Of a stretch of DNA of 64,000 nucleotides, positions 24,154-33,783 are shown one piece after another. Positions within the stretch are counted from its first letter, which is position 1; each line of letters starts with the position of its first letter. The notes under the pieces were generated by a model, which had not been told where the DNA came from, searched no databases, and saw nothing but the letters and a program-made list of their open reading frames with translations. The stretch covers positions 1 to 64,000 of the forward strand of contig NZ_JBPWOA010000021.1 in the NCBI RefSeq assembly GCF_051781005.1, given 5' to 3'. The DNA is from Anabaena sp051781005 (GTDB taxonomy: Bacteria; Cyanobacteriota; Cyanobacteriia; Cyanobacteriales; Nostocaceae). The position numbers and the translations under genes are program-made.

Positions 24154-26655
24154 CTACTTAACTACGTTTTTGGGAAACTGGCGCTTTAAGGCTGCAAAAA
24201 CAGGACAGGGGGCTGAAGCTTGCAAATTATGCGGTTTATTCCAAGTGAAGGGCGCTTGTTGAGCCGCAGACATCCATAACAGCCGCTTGGCTCTGGTCAT
24301 GGCAACATAGAGTAAACGGTATTCTTCAGCCATTTTCAGATATTTTGCATCTTCCCAAGCTTGGCTGATATTGGGGATGGTGTTGGTGTGGAGTACGGCA
24401 CGAATTTGGGCGCGAGCGACTTCTGATAAGGTAAAATCACCTAAAAATTGGCTTTGGGGTGGAACCCAAAATCTACCAGGAATGAGGTTTTCGTGCAGAA
24501 AGGGCAAAAACACATAATCCCAATCTAGCCCTTTGGCTTTGTGCATGGTGATGATTGTGAGTTGACCTGGTTGGGTATATTGTTCGTCCAGATTTTCTGT
24601 GTCTACTGGTTCAAACCGTTCGGAACTGACGATTTCACTTAAAGCGGAAAGCATTGCTTCCATTGAGGTGTTACCGAAGAGTTGCTGGTTTACTCTTTCT
24701 GCAAGTTTGTCAGCGGTTGCTAATTCTGCTTGGTCATAATTTAAGGTTAAGGCGAAGAAGGAAATAATCTGATACAAGGGCAGTTCTAGACGAGCGCGGA
24801 GTAAGCTACAACACAAATGGGCAGTTTTTTGGACTATATCTGTTTGCGGTGCGGCTAGGGGACCAGGATATAAAAATTCTTCTGGAACACTGGCGAGGGC
24901 GTTGAGGTCTTGGGTAGGAATTAATTGACGTTGGACTAGGACATCGAGGGCGGCTTTGAGTTGTCCGGGAGAGTGGGGGCGATCGCAAAATTGCAATAAT
25001 GATAAAATTTCTTGGGGTACATGAGAACGTCTTTCTCGCTCTCCCACGTCATAAAGTTTGATGTTATGTTCTTTGCATATCGGTTCTAAAGCCTCCCCTA
25101 ACCATCTTCCTTGGCGATTTTCTCGCACTAACACTGCCGCACAGGATTTGGGATCTTGGGTGAATAACTCAACTACTCTCTGGGAAAGTAATTCAACTGT
25201 TTGATGAATATCTACAGGGGTATAAAGTTCAAGTCCCCTCCCCACTGGTGCGGGATTAGCATTTGTCTGAGGATCATTGATATCCACAGGGTGAATTGTC
25301 TGCACCAGAAATGGAGTTTCGCCTTTATTGGTTGTTGACCACTGATTATTCACCCACTCCAACGCAAAGTTAGCTGCTGCAATAATAATTCTCGTACTCC
25401 GACCGGCTTGATCCATTGTTGCCAATCTTTGATCAAGATGACATTTTTTACAAAAATCCCGGAAATAAATCGGGTCAGCAGGAGTAAAAGTTGAATTAAT
25501 CGCCTGGTTAGGATCACCTACTCGCACTAGGTTGAGTTTAGGAATGCTAAGTAAAGAACTATCAAAATCAGCCCCATCCCCCTGCCCCCTGCTCCCTGCC
25601 CCCTGCTCCCCGCCCCCTGCCCCCTGAGCGAAGTCGAAGGGCTGCTCCCGTTCGGCTACGCTCACGGCAAGCCTGCTCCCTAGTCCATCTCCCTCACTGG
25701 CCAATATTTCTAATAACTGCGTCTGAAGTGGGCTAGAATCCTGGGCTTCGTCTTCAAAAACGGCGAAAACTTGATTTTGCTCTATACGACGGGCGCTGTC
25801 GTTTTCTAGAACTCGTAAAGCAGCTAAAATCATATCGTCGTAGTCGATGAAGTCTGGCGACATATCTGATGGGTTGCGTCTACGCATTAAGTTTTCATAT
25901 TCCTCATACAATCCTGCCGCAACTTGCAAAATTGCATACTTATCGGTAGTTTTTTGACTCCATTTTTTTAATTGTTCTGGTGTTATTCCTGAGCTTTTCG
26001 CTTCATGAATGACGGTATAAGCTAAATCTGGTAATACTTCTGTTCGCAATACTGACTGACGACGCAGTTTTTCTGTTTCTTCACCATCAAATTGTTTACC
26101 TGCAAGTAAATGAGAATATTGTTCGGTATTATGAATAATCCATTGTTCTATGGCTAGACGAATGAAACGATGGCTTTGGTTAGGGGTAATTAATGTGACA
26201 TTTTCTAGCTGCAAACCGGATAAGTGAGGATGACGGCTGGCAATGTTTAAGGCTAAACCATGCAGGGTATAGACGGCAAAGCCTGTTTGCGGTAAAGATA
26301 ATTTATCTCGTAAGCATTCGCGGATTTTTGCTTTAATGTTGGCAGCAGCGGAACGGGTAAAGGTGACGACTACCAATTGACGACGGTAATTGTTTCCTGT
26401 GGAAAGGGAATGTTGATATTGACGTGCGATCGCGATCGCAGCTGCATCTGCCATCCCTCTAGATTTACCCGCACCAGGAACAGCAGACACAGCTAATGAT
26501 CCATGTTCCCAGTCGGCCATTTGCTTTTGTCCAGGTCGCAAACTATCACGAATGGCTACAATGTTGTCGTTTAATTTAGCAAAGGAGGATTGCTGATTTG
26601 CTTCTAGATCAAGGTTTTCTTGATGTTCTAAATCAGTAAAATTATTTTTAGACAT
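24154..26655 (-). CDS. UvrD/Rep-family ATP-dependent helicase with in-frame repeat insertion
   Basis: 833 aa superfamily 1A helicase. Walker A AVPGAGKSRGM lies near residue 60, motif Ia VTFTRSAAANIK, motif II DEAQDSSPLQTQ near 300, motif III VGDPNQAI, motif V ITMHKAKGLDWDYVFLP and motif VI YVAMTRAKRLL. All motifs needed for ATP-driven unwinding are intact. Between motifs II and III an extra stretch of about 40 residues (321-361) is read from dispersed repeat DNA, rich in Gly/Gln/Arg, where relatives have a short loop. The gene is open throughout, so the insertion is tolerated or recent. Its cell role (repair or recombination) is not told by sequence. Confidence 0.92.
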   Translation of the reverse strand: MSKNNFTDLEHQENLDLEANQQSSFAKLNDNIVAIRDSLRPGQKQMADWEHGSLAVSAVPGAGKSRGMADAAAIAIARQYQHSLSTGNNYRRQLVVVTFTRSAAANIKAKIRECLRDKLSLPQTGFAVYTLHGLALNIASRHPHLSGLQLENVTLITPNQSHRFIRLAIEQWIIHNTEQYSHLLAGKQFDGEETEKLRRQSVLRTEVLPDLAYTVIHEAKSSGITPEQLKKWSQKTTDKYAILQVAAGLYEEYENLMRRRNPSDMSPDFIDYDDMILAALRVLENDSARRIEQNQVFAVFEDEAQDSSPLQTQLLEILASEGDGLGSRLAVSVAEREQPFDFAQGAGGGEQGAGSRGQGDGADFDSSLLSIPKLNLVRVGDPNQAINSTFTPADPIYFRDFCKKCHLDQRLATMDQAGRSTRIIIAAANFALEWVNNQWSTTNKGETPFLVQTIHPVDINDPQTNANPAPVGRGLELYTPVDIHQTVELLSQRVVELFTQDPKSCAAVLVRENRQGRWLGEALEPICKEHNIKLYDVGERERRSHVPQEILSLLQFCDRPHSPGQLKAALDVLVQRQLIPTQDLNALASVPEEFLYPGPLAAPQTDIVQKTAHLCCSLLRARLELPLYQIISFFALTLNYDQAELATADKLAERVNQQLFGNTSMEAMLSALSEIVSSERFEPVDTENLDEQYTQPGQLTIITMHKAKGLDWDYVFLPFLHENLIPGRFWVPPQSQFLGDFTLSEVARAQIRAVLHTNTIPNISQAWEDAKYLKMAEEYRLLYVAMTRAKRLLWMSAAQQAPFTWNKPHNLQASAPCPVFAALKRQFPKNVVK
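25566..25690. repeat. Heptamer/dispersed repeat inserted inside the helicase gene
   Basis: Tandem CCCTGCC/CCCTGCT units are followed by CCCTGAGCGAAGTCGAAGGG and GTTCGGCTACGCTCACGGCA. The same core is found at about 10.00 kb and 63.50 kb. The inserted length keeps the reading frame. Confidence 0.85.
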
Positions 26656-26791
26656 ATAAATATTTAGACTTTTATTTTAATTATGACAGCGCAGATATGA
26701 ATAATATTCATTGATTAAATAATTGCTCTTCCCAATCACCGACCCCCAACAGATATGATAAGTATTCAAACGAACATGACATAAATCAATA

Positions 26792-28480
26792 ATGACAAAT
26801 CGCAAACTTTTTATACATGATTTGGGTTTAACTGGAACGATACCTGCATTGGGTATTGCGATCGCTATTGGTGCTATTTTGCGCTTTTGGCATCTAGATT
26901 TAAAACCCCTCTGGCTCGATGAAATAATTACGGCTATTTTCAGTTTGGGTAAAAACTACCGTGATTTACCTTTGGATGTTCTCTTTCCCCTCAACCAAAT
27001 TCAGGAAATTTTTGCTTTTCAACCAGGTGTTAGCTGCCCTCAAATTGCCGAAAATCTTGCTAATTATTCCACTCACCCACCGCTGTTTTTTTGCTGGATG
27101 TACAGTTGGTTAGGGTTTTTGCATCCCTTGGATATAGAGTGGATGGCTAAATTGCGATCGCTACCAGCTTTATTTGGTGTGGCTACAATCCTAGCAATTT
27201 ATGGAGTCAATCGCATTGCTTTTTCTCCCACATCGGGAATTATGGCAGCATTTTTGATGGCATTATCCCCCTTTGCTGTTTACCTGTCCCAAGAAGCAAG
27301 GCACTACACTCTACCTATGCTCATAATTACTTTAGCATTATTCTTGCTCATGCAAATTCAGCAAGATATCTTTCACAAACAAAGATTACATTTTTGGGTT
27401 TGGCTCTTATGGGCAATTATTAATAGTATCGGTCTTTATGTTCACTATTTTTTTAGTATAGCATTTATCGCCGAAGTTGCCACACTAGTACTGCTAATTT
27501 ATCGGGGTAAAAGTAATATTTTAAAACTCCGTCAAGTCTGTTTATATCTAATTATCTTTACCTGTTCTATTATTATTAGCTTCATACCCTGGGTACTAGT
27601 TATAGTCAGCCATTTACGTCGTTCAGAAACTAATTGGTTGCCATCTGCTCATCATGTTGAACCGATCTATCAAACTTTGATCACCTGGATGTTGATGATA
27701 ATTACTCTCCCAGTAGAAAATCAGCCTTTATTAATTGCAATTTTTTGTAGTTTTCTCATGGTTGTATTTATGATTTGGGCTGGGTGGCAAGTCTTGCCAA
27801 ATTTAAAGTTACTATGGTTAAAAAGTACAACCCATTTGCCTACGTTCACACTTTTAAGTTTTACTTTTTTTGTATTATTACAATTTTTATTTATTGCTTA
27901 TTTATTAGGTAAAGATATTACGGTTGTTCCTCGTTATCATTTTGTCTATTATCCTAGTTTTTGCGCTCTATTAGCAGCCAGTTTAGAAAAAATCAAAATT
28001 CCCAAATTTGTCTTTTTATTGGTTGGTTTAATCAGTTGTATTTTTGTGCTTTCTAATTTAGCATTTCAAAAACCCTTCCAACCTGAAAAAGTTGCCCAAA
28101 ATATGAATTTTGAACCTGCTGTACCATTAATGTTGGTGGTGGGATATGACAATTATCAAGATGTCGCTGGGGGATTAAGTTTCGCTTTGGCATTGGAACG
28201 ACTTAGAAGTCATGAAATCACAAGCCAATTACAGAAAGATAGTTTGGTTTTTTTAGATAAAGCTGCTGATTTTTCTACCTTCAGTAACAAGCTTTCTCAA
28301 ATTTCTATGGCAGATATATCTCAGTTTAATTTATGGTTCGTAGGTTCAAGCATGAGAAAACGGGATTATCCACCAAAGTTGACACTTACATCTGGTAAAA
28401 CTACTTGTAATATAGAACCTACCCAACACTACCGCACTGGTCAATTCCCCTATCAACTTTATCGTTGCAATAATTCATAA
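26792..28480 (+). CDS. Membrane glycosyltransferase, family 39/ArnT-like
   Basis: 562 aa with about eleven hydrophobic segments. The first periplasmic loop carries the acidic pair LWLDEI near residue 44, the catalytic signature of GT-C enzymes of the PMT/ArnT (family 39, PF13231) type. A loop HPPLFFCWMYSW and SQEARHYTLPML fit cyanobacterial members. It would transfer a sugar from a polyprenyl-phosphate donor to lipid or protein on the outer side of the membrane; donor and acceptor are unknown. Monocistronic, divergent from the helicase gene. Confidence 0.82.
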   Translation: MTNRKLFIHDLGLTGTIPALGIAIAIGAILRFWHLDLKPLWLDEIITAIFSLGKNYRDLPLDVLFPLNQIQEIFAFQPGVSCPQIAENLANYSTHPPLFFCWMYSWLGFLHPLDIEWMAKLRSLPALFGVATILAIYGVNRIAFSPTSGIMAAFLMALSPFAVYLSQEARHYTLPMLIITLALFLLMQIQQDIFHKQRLHFWVWLLWAIINSIGLYVHYFFSIAFIAEVATLVLLIYRGKSNILKLRQVCLYLIIFTCSIIISFIPWVLVIVSHLRRSETNWLPSAHHVEPIYQTLITWMLMIITLPVENQPLLIAIFCSFLMVVFMIWAGWQVLPNLKLLWLKSTTHLPTFTLLSFTFFVLLQFLFIAYLLGKDITVVPRYHFVYYPSFCALLAASLEKIKIPKFVFLLVGLISCIFVLSNLAFQKPFQPEKVAQNMNFEPAVPLMLVVGYDNYQDVAGGLSFALALERLRSHEITSQLQKDSLVFLDKAADFSTFSNKLSQISMADISQFNLWFVGSSMRKRDYPPKLTLTSGKTTCNIEPTQHYRTGQFPYQLYRCNNS

Positions 28481-28485
28481 TTGGT

Positions 28486-28589
28486 TAGGACTTACGCAAA
28501 AAACCCTCAAACTCTTATTTCTCCGTGTCCTCTGCGTCCTCTGCGGTTCGATATTCCTTCGATATTCCGTAACTCGTGCGTAAGTCCTA
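28486..28589. mobile_element. MITE-like foldback element with 13-bp terminal inverted repeats
   Basis: TAGGACTTACGCA at 28486-28498 and TGCGTAAGTCCTA at 28577-28589 are perfect inverted ends of a 104-bp non-coding element. The same end sequence appears once at 8456. Inside are CCTCTGCGTCCTCTGCGG and a direct TTCGATATTCC pair. Confidence 0.75.
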
Positions 28590-28642
28590 TTGGTAATTGG
28601 GGAATGGTAAAACTCTTCTTACCAATCACCAATCACCTAACC

Positions 28643-29728
28643 TTATTCGTCAATCTGCCAAGAATCCTTGGTAAATTCTTCATCAAGAACTTTCTTAGGA
28701 CGTAAAATAACGATTATTTTTCCGAGTATGGTATTTTCTGGGGCAGTATCAAACCACTGAAAATCAATTTCACCGGAGTTATCGACGACAAAGTAGCTGG
28801 AAATATCCCATTCTCTTTGTGCGCGATCTATAACGACTAGCACCGGTTCTGTTTTGGTTAGGGTTGGGTTAGGGAAGATATCGCTACTGGCAATAATTAC
28901 TACTGGATCTTCAGCAGATCGTAGTACTTGCCAACCTGGTAAGGATACCCAAGCTTGTTCTCCGGCAAATTTGACAATCCGAAATGGTCCAATCTCTGTA
29001 ATTAGGGGTACAGCTTGTATATCTTGCGGTGTCAATGGCAACTCACCAACTACAGGTACAATCCGGGGTAATTCTTCATCTGACTCTAGACGGAAAAAGG
29101 GAAGAATTGGAGCAGAGCGTTGAACAACTGCGGTAAAATCCATTAATAGTTGTTCGATTTGTTTTCTAGCTGTTTGTGAATGAACAAATCGTAATGCTTT
29201 GGCTATTAAGCGCGATCGCTCTTGTAAATCAGAATTTTGTCTTGCTAATTTCCAAATTTGATAAGCTACAGCATCCCCAGGATTGGCTGTAAAACCTGTT
29301 GGTGGGGCAGAAAATCGAGAAAAATCTCTAATTGATTTAGCAATCTCCCTTGCTTCGTCTACGTCGAGTTTGTGAAGAAAAATCAAATCGGCGGCTGCGG
29401 CTCGGTCTTCTTGGGTAAGTAGGCGCAGTTCATATAGAATATCACTAGCCCTTTCACCATAGTATGCCTTTGTAGCTTCGGATGCACCAAACTTTTCTAA
29501 ACAACTGTAAACCTGTGAGCCAACAATTACCTGATTTTGTTGACTTGGCTCAAATCCAGTAGCTTCAAAAATTTCTTGAGGATTGTAACCGTTTTTTTGT
29601 AGGTAAGCGATCGCAGTTCCCCATTCCACCCAGTTACCTTGTTTTTGTCTTAACTTGACTAATAATTCTTGTGCTGTATCGTTAGTAGCGTTCTCAGTAT
29701 CTTGAGTATTGGTTGGTAGTTCAGTCAT
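28643..29728 (-). CDS. raf1: RuBisCO accumulation factor 1
   Basis: 361 aa, the expected size. The N-terminal helical domain (ELLVKLRQKQGNWVEWGTAI, GYNPQEIFEATGF, AYYGERASDILYELR) and the C-terminal beta domain (EIGPFRIVKFAGEQAWVSLP, QREWDISSYF) match Raf1 of cyanobacteria. Raf1 is a dimeric chaperone that binds folded Rubisco large-subunit dimers and helps assemble the octameric core before small subunits displace it. It acts in the cytosol, probably near carboxysome assembly. No Rubisco gene lies in the window, which is normal. Confidence 0.94.
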   Translation of the reverse strand: MTELPTNTQDTENATNDTAQELLVKLRQKQGNWVEWGTAIAYLQKNGYNPQEIFEATGFEPSQQNQVIVGSQVYSCLEKFGASEATKAYYGERASDILYELRLLTQEDRAAAADLIFLHKLDVDEAREIAKSIRDFSRFSAPPTGFTANPGDAVAYQIWKLARQNSDLQERSRLIAKALRFVHSQTARKQIEQLLMDFTAVVQRSAPILPFFRLESDEELPRIVPVVGELPLTPQDIQAVPLITEIGPFRIVKFAGEQAWVSLPGWQVLRSAEDPVVIIASSDIFPNPTLTKTEPVLVVIDRAQREWDISSYFVVDNSGEIDFQWFDTAPENTILGKIIVILRPKKVLDEEFTKDSWQIDE

Positions 29729-30075
29729 AATCTAAAGTGTAAGCTTTAACTTAATATGGTGATTCTGTGAGATTTAAAGTATGGACTTCGTGGCTGGCAT
29801 TGGCTTTTAGTATCTGCCTGATGCCGGAATTTTATTAATCAAGGTGTAATTAAAATATGTTACAGCTTAACCTGGACAGCATATCCTAATTCTAATCTCT
29901 AAAGTGCTAATCTCTTGTCAGATCAGAATCTTGATCAACTCTTACTGAAACTAGGAGTATGATTTACGCCACCCTATCAGGAGTGTTTTACCCATTACCG
30001 ATTACCCAATCCCCTATTCTCAAGTTAGCCTTGTATGGAATATAACCAAATTGTAAAGAAGATATAAAACAACTT
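29729..30075. other. 347-bp divergent promoter region
   Basis: Lies between raf1 (-) and a response regulator (+). It contains CCCATTACCGATTACCCAATCCCC near 29990-30013, a remnant of the heptamer family. No gene or hairpin of note. Confidence 0.55.
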
Positions 30076-31026
30076 ATGGATAACCTCAATATGGACATTG
30101 AGCAGGTACGCTCTCAAGCGAGTAATCGTGAACGCCCAACAAAACTCAAAATTCTTGTAGTTGATGATGAACCAGATAATCTGGATTTGCTGTATCGCAC
30201 CTTTCGCCGTGATTTTAATGTCCTCAAAGCTGACAGTGGTGTAAATGCGCTGCAATTGTTGGAGGAAGAGGGTGAAGTGGCGGTAATTATATCCGATCAG
30301 CGGATGCCAGAAATGAAAGGAACCGAATTTCTGAGCAGGACATTACCACAATTTCCCGATACAGTCAGAATTATTCTCACTGGATTTACTGATATTGAAG
30401 ACTTGGTAGAGGCTATTAATTCCGGTCAAGTTTTCAAATACATCACCAAACCTTGGGACTCTGGAGAATTAAAGGATGTAGTGCAAAGAGCAGCGGCAAC
30501 TTATGATCTGCTCAAGCAAAGAACTGAAGAATTGCGCCGTGCTAATGCCCAAATGGATCTGCTGACGGTTTTGGTCGAAGTCACTCAAGCAGCTTCCAGT
30601 TTAGAAGCAACTCTGGCTCCCATTGCTAAAGCTTGTAGTAAAACTTTTAACGCAGACGGCTGTATTGTGCAACTGCTGGAAGGGGAAACTCTAGTTGGAA
30701 CTCAAGGGGTATACAGTGAGACGGGCATGATTGAAAATTGGCTCTCTCAAGATGTACTAGCAAAAGCAGCGATCGCAACTGGTCAAATACAATCATCTCT
30801 AAATATACCTAAAGACCCTAATCTCAGTAGTCTTGCCTACTACCAAGCCGCTGGAGTTCAAGCACATTTAATTATCCCCATTGTTTATCGGCAGAAAATG
30901 TTGGGGGTATTATCCCTACAGTGGCAAAAACCTTGTATTTTAAGAACCGATGAACTCAAACTCATCCATTTATCGGTGGAACTATTAGCGATCGCTCTAT
31001 CGAGTAGTTATACTGCAAACGGGTGA
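30076..31026 (+). CDS. Response regulator, REC-GAF
   Basis: 316 aa. A receiver domain (ILVVDDEPDNLDLL, phosphoacceptor Asp in IISDQRMPEMKG near residue 73, conserved Lys in YITKPWDSGEL) is followed by a short coiled coil (LKQRTEELRRANAQ) and a GAF domain to the end (TLAPIAKACSKTFNADGCIV). There is no DNA-binding or enzymatic output, so it probably works by protein contact or as a link in a phosphorelay. An ATG five codons in is an alternative start. No kinase gene is adjacent. Confidence 0.9.
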   Translation: MDNLNMDIEQVRSQASNRERPTKLKILVVDDEPDNLDLLYRTFRRDFNVLKADSGVNALQLLEEEGEVAVIISDQRMPEMKGTEFLSRTLPQFPDTVRIILTGFTDIEDLVEAINSGQVFKYITKPWDSGELKDVVQRAAATYDLLKQRTEELRRANAQMDLLTVLVEVTQAASSLEATLAPIAKACSKTFNADGCIVQLLEGETLVGTQGVYSETGMIENWLSQDVLAKAAIATGQIQSSLNIPKDPNLSSLAYYQAAGVQAHLIIPIVYRQKMLGVLSLQWQKPCILRTDELKLIHLSVELLAIALSSSYTANG

Positions 31027-31143
31027 AACCTAGACCTCATGTCATACTGTATCCCTCTCTGGAACCGCAGGCAAGCTACAGAATGACACTTTATAAACTG
31101 TTTCTTAGTATACCAATCTCAAATTTAAAAACTTATCTGATTA

Positions 31144-31833
31144 ATGACCAACGAAATTCGTGACATTTTTGACCGTATTGCTCCAGTGTATGACCAATTG
31201 AATGATTGGTTAAGTCTGGGACAACACCGCATATGGAAAGAAATGACAGTCAAATGGAGTGCAGCTAAACCTGGAGATACTTGCTTGGATTTGTGTTGTG
31301 GTAGTGGCGATTTAACCTTTCGGTTAGCCCGACGTGTAGAAGTGACAGGAAAGGTATATGGTGTAGACTTTTCCTGCAACTTACTCACAACGGCCAAAGA
31401 ACGCAACCACAAATATTACCCCCAAACAGAAATCACTTGGCTAGAAGCTGACGTGCTAAATTTACCCTTTGATGACAATCAATTTGATGCCATCACAATG
31501 GGGTATGGTTTAAGAAATGTTAAAGATATTCCCCTCAGTCTCCAAGAAATATATCGTGTTCTTAAGCCTGGTGGCAAAGCAGCTATTTTAGACTTTCATC
31601 GACCCAGTCATGGCATATTCCGTACCTTTCAGCAGTGGTATTTAGATAATTTCGTTGTTCCCCTAGCCACAAATCTAGGCGTGAAGGAAGAATACGCTTA
31701 TATCAGTCCCAGCTTAGACCGCTTCCCCATTGGTAAAGAGCAGGTAAATTTAGCACAAAAAGCTGGTTTTGTCAATAGCGTACATTATCCCATTTCTAGC
31801 GGTATGATGGGAGTGCTAGTAGTAAATAAATGA
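31144..31833 (+). CDS. menG: 2-phytyl-1,4-naphthoquinone methyltransferase (MenG/UbiE family)
   Basis: 229 aa. The UbiE/MenG pattern is clear: IFDRIAPVYDQLNDWLSLGQHRIWK at the N-terminus, SAM motif LDLCCGSGDLT near residue 47, and MGYGLRNVKDIPLSLQEIYRVLKPGG. In cyanobacteria this enzyme makes the last methylation of phylloquinone, the A1 electron carrier of photosystem I. The start has no strong ribosome-binding site, but family length fits. Confidence 0.93.
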   Translation: MTNEIRDIFDRIAPVYDQLNDWLSLGQHRIWKEMTVKWSAAKPGDTCLDLCCGSGDLTFRLARRVEVTGKVYGVDFSCNLLTTAKERNHKYYPQTEITWLEADVLNLPFDDNQFDAITMGYGLRNVKDIPLSLQEIYRVLKPGGKAAILDFHRPSHGIFRTFQQWYLDNFVVPLATNLGVKEEYAYISPSLDRFPIGKEQVNLAQKAGFVNSVHYPISSGMMGVLVVNK

Positions 31834-31962
31834 TTGGTAATTGGAAGCAGAAGCCAGGAGTCAGGAGCCAGAAGTTTTTTAATTGATTTCTTCCCCATCT
31901 CCCTCACCCTCTTCTCTTCATCTCTCCCAGTCCCTTGTCCTCGTTTCCTAATCCAAAATCCT

Positions 31963-33198
31963 GTGGATTGGTCTCATCTTTGGCTTTATGTATCACCCCC
32001 TATCTTGGGTGGAGTTATCGGCTATTTCACCAACGATATAGCCATCAAAATGCTATTTCGCCCCTACCAAGCTATTTATATTCTGGGGCGGAGAGTACCT
32101 TTTACTCCCGGATTGATTCCCCGTAATCAAGAAAGGTTAGCAAAAAACATTTCTGATACCATTATGGGGTCGCTGTTAACGCCAGATGAATTACAAAAAC
32201 TGGCGCGACGACTTCTACAAACAGAAAGAGTAAAAAGTGCAATTCTCTGGTTATTGCAGTTAGCAATTGAACAAGTCCAAGGTGATAAAAACCAGAAAAG
32301 TGTCAAAATTGTCGCGGGAATTTTACGTGATTTATTAGGAGAGTCATTACCACGCCTTCTCAAGGTATTAGCACGACAAGAAAATTTTTTAGAAGCGCAA
32401 ATCAACCAAATTTTTGACCAGATTTTACTGGAATTTCAACTGAGTGAAGAACAATCGACACGGTTAGCTGATTGGTTATTGGAAGTAGTTTTACCACCAG
32501 ATGTGTTAAGACAAGCGATAGTTGATTTTTTAACTGATCGCACAATTCAAACTATTGATGATAGCTTTCGAGAAAAAACCAGCGGTACTTATTGGGTAGT
32601 AGCTAATTTATTCGGTTTACGTAATACTCTCACACGATTGCGGACATTTTGTTTAGATGAAAAAGAAGCTACTAATAAGCGATTGCAAGAATTAATTCAA
32701 GATTTGCAAATGCGCGATCGCTTCAAAAAATTGTTACAAGATTTATCTTTCCAAAACTTACCAATTGGTACAGTCCGTCAACTCAGAAAAACAACGAGAG
32801 ATAGTGTTCGTCATTATCTCCAAAACAGTGGTAGTGATTTGTTAAAAGAATTAACAGAATCAGCAGACTGGGAAAATATTGCTGGATTACTTCTCAAGCG
32901 TTTGAGTAATTCACCAGTTGTCAGTACTTCTTTAGAAGTCGTTTCTGAAGAGTTAGCGTTAATTTTGGAACGGTATTTAGAAAGAGATTTAGAAGCAATT
33001 GTCACCCAAGTAATTCCTATTTTATCTATAGATCAAGTCATTATCGACCGAGTAAAATCAACTTCACCTGCTGATTTAGAAGCCGCAATTGAGGGAATTG
33101 TAAAAAATGAATTACAGGCAATTGTGACTTTAGGTGGTATTTTGGGTTTTGTTGTCGGGTTATTTCAAGTAGGATTTTTAATTTTGAGTCGATATTAA
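31963..33198 (+). CDS. DUF445 family membrane protein
   Basis: 411 aa if started at the GTG at 31963 (VDWSHLWLYVSPPILGG). The frame is open back to 31834, directly behind menG, but those 43 codons are read from dispersed repeat-like DNA (GAAGCAGAAGCCAGGAGTC) and are unlikely to be ancestral. Family features: N-terminal membrane helix and VIGYFTNDIAIKMLFRPY, RRVPFTPGLIPRNQERLA, a long helical middle part, and a C-terminal membrane helix (ILGFVVGLFQVGFLIL). Function of DUF445 (YheB-like) is unknown. Close spacing suggests co-transcription with menG. Confidence 0.85.
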   Translation: MDWSHLWLYVSPPILGGVIGYFTNDIAIKMLFRPYQAIYILGRRVPFTPGLIPRNQERLAKNISDTIMGSLLTPDELQKLARRLLQTERVKSAILWLLQLAIEQVQGDKNQKSVKIVAGILRDLLGESLPRLLKVLARQENFLEAQINQIFDQILLEFQLSEEQSTRLADWLLEVVLPPDVLRQAIVDFLTDRTIQTIDDSFREKTSGTYWVVANLFGLRNTLTRLRTFCLDEKEATNKRLQELIQDLQMRDRFKKLLQDLSFQNLPIGTVRQLRKTTRDSVRHYLQNSGSDLLKELTESADWENIAGLLLKRLSNSPVVSTSLEVVSEELALILERYLERDLEAIVTQVIPILSIDQVIIDRVKSTSPADLEAAIEGIVKNELQAIVTLGGILGFVVGLFQVGFLILSRY

Positions 33199-33279
33199 AA
33201 TAATTCGTTGCTAATTAGGGCTTGGTCGGCGAGTAAAGCTGTCAAGGGAAGCGATCGCAGAAAATGAATGATTCACTAT

Positions 33280-33391
33280 TGTCATTGCGACCGAAGGGAA
33301 GCAATCGCAAAATCTATCGGTGAAGACGAGATTGCTTCACTCCACTTCGTTACATATGGCTAACGCCTCCCGTCAGGGATACGCAATGACA
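33280..33391. mobile_element. MITE-like element, 112 bp
   Basis: TGTCATTGCG at 33280-33289 and CGCAATGACA at 33382-33391 are perfect inverted ends. Inside, GGAAGCAATCGCAA and GAGATTGCTTC form a second imperfect pair. It has no coding capacity and is flanked by AT-rich spacer. Confidence 0.75.
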
Positions 33392-33402
33392 TACCATTAT
33401 CA

Positions 33403-33693
33403 TTACAATAAACTTTTATACAAGTCTCGCCATTCTTGATTAATGCTATTAATCAAATCAATTTTCTTTTGTCTAGAACCAGCTTTAATTTGTTTTTCTC
33501 TAGCAATAGCACTGGTAGCATCTGTAAAAATTTCGTAATAAACCAATTTAGTAACATTATATTTTTTCGTAAATCCTTCTATTAATTTTTCTTTGTGTTC
33601 ATAACCTCTTCTGATTAGGTCATTTGTTACACCTGTATAAAGCACTTTATTATGGTTATTTGTCATGATATAAATGTAAAAATGCTTATCCAT
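33403..33693 (-). CDS. GIY-YIG nuclease family protein
   Basis: 96 aa from the ATG at 33693 (MDKHFYIYIMTNN). The open frame extends further upstream to 33756, but those codons come from a repeat (TAGCGTAGCGTGGCGTAGCC). It has the GIY-YIG (UPF0213/YhbQ-like) pattern: YIYIMTN, LYTGVTNDLIRRGYEHK with the catalytic Arg, YNVTKLVYYE and AREKQIKAGSRQKK. Such small proteins are structure-specific or orphan nucleases of uncertain role and are often found scattered beside mobile DNA, as here. Confidence 0.88.
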   Translation of the reverse strand: MDKHFYIYIMTNNHNKVLYTGVTNDLIRRGYEHKEKLIEGFTKKYNVTKLVYYEIFTDATSAIAREKQIKAGSRQKKIDLINSINQEWRDLYKSLL

Positions 33694-33783
33694 TGGTCTA
33701 AATAGGGCTTGCTGATAGCGTAGCGTGGCGTAGCCATAAAAGTCTTTTTTTACCAATCTATTTTACTTTAAATAAAGTTAATT

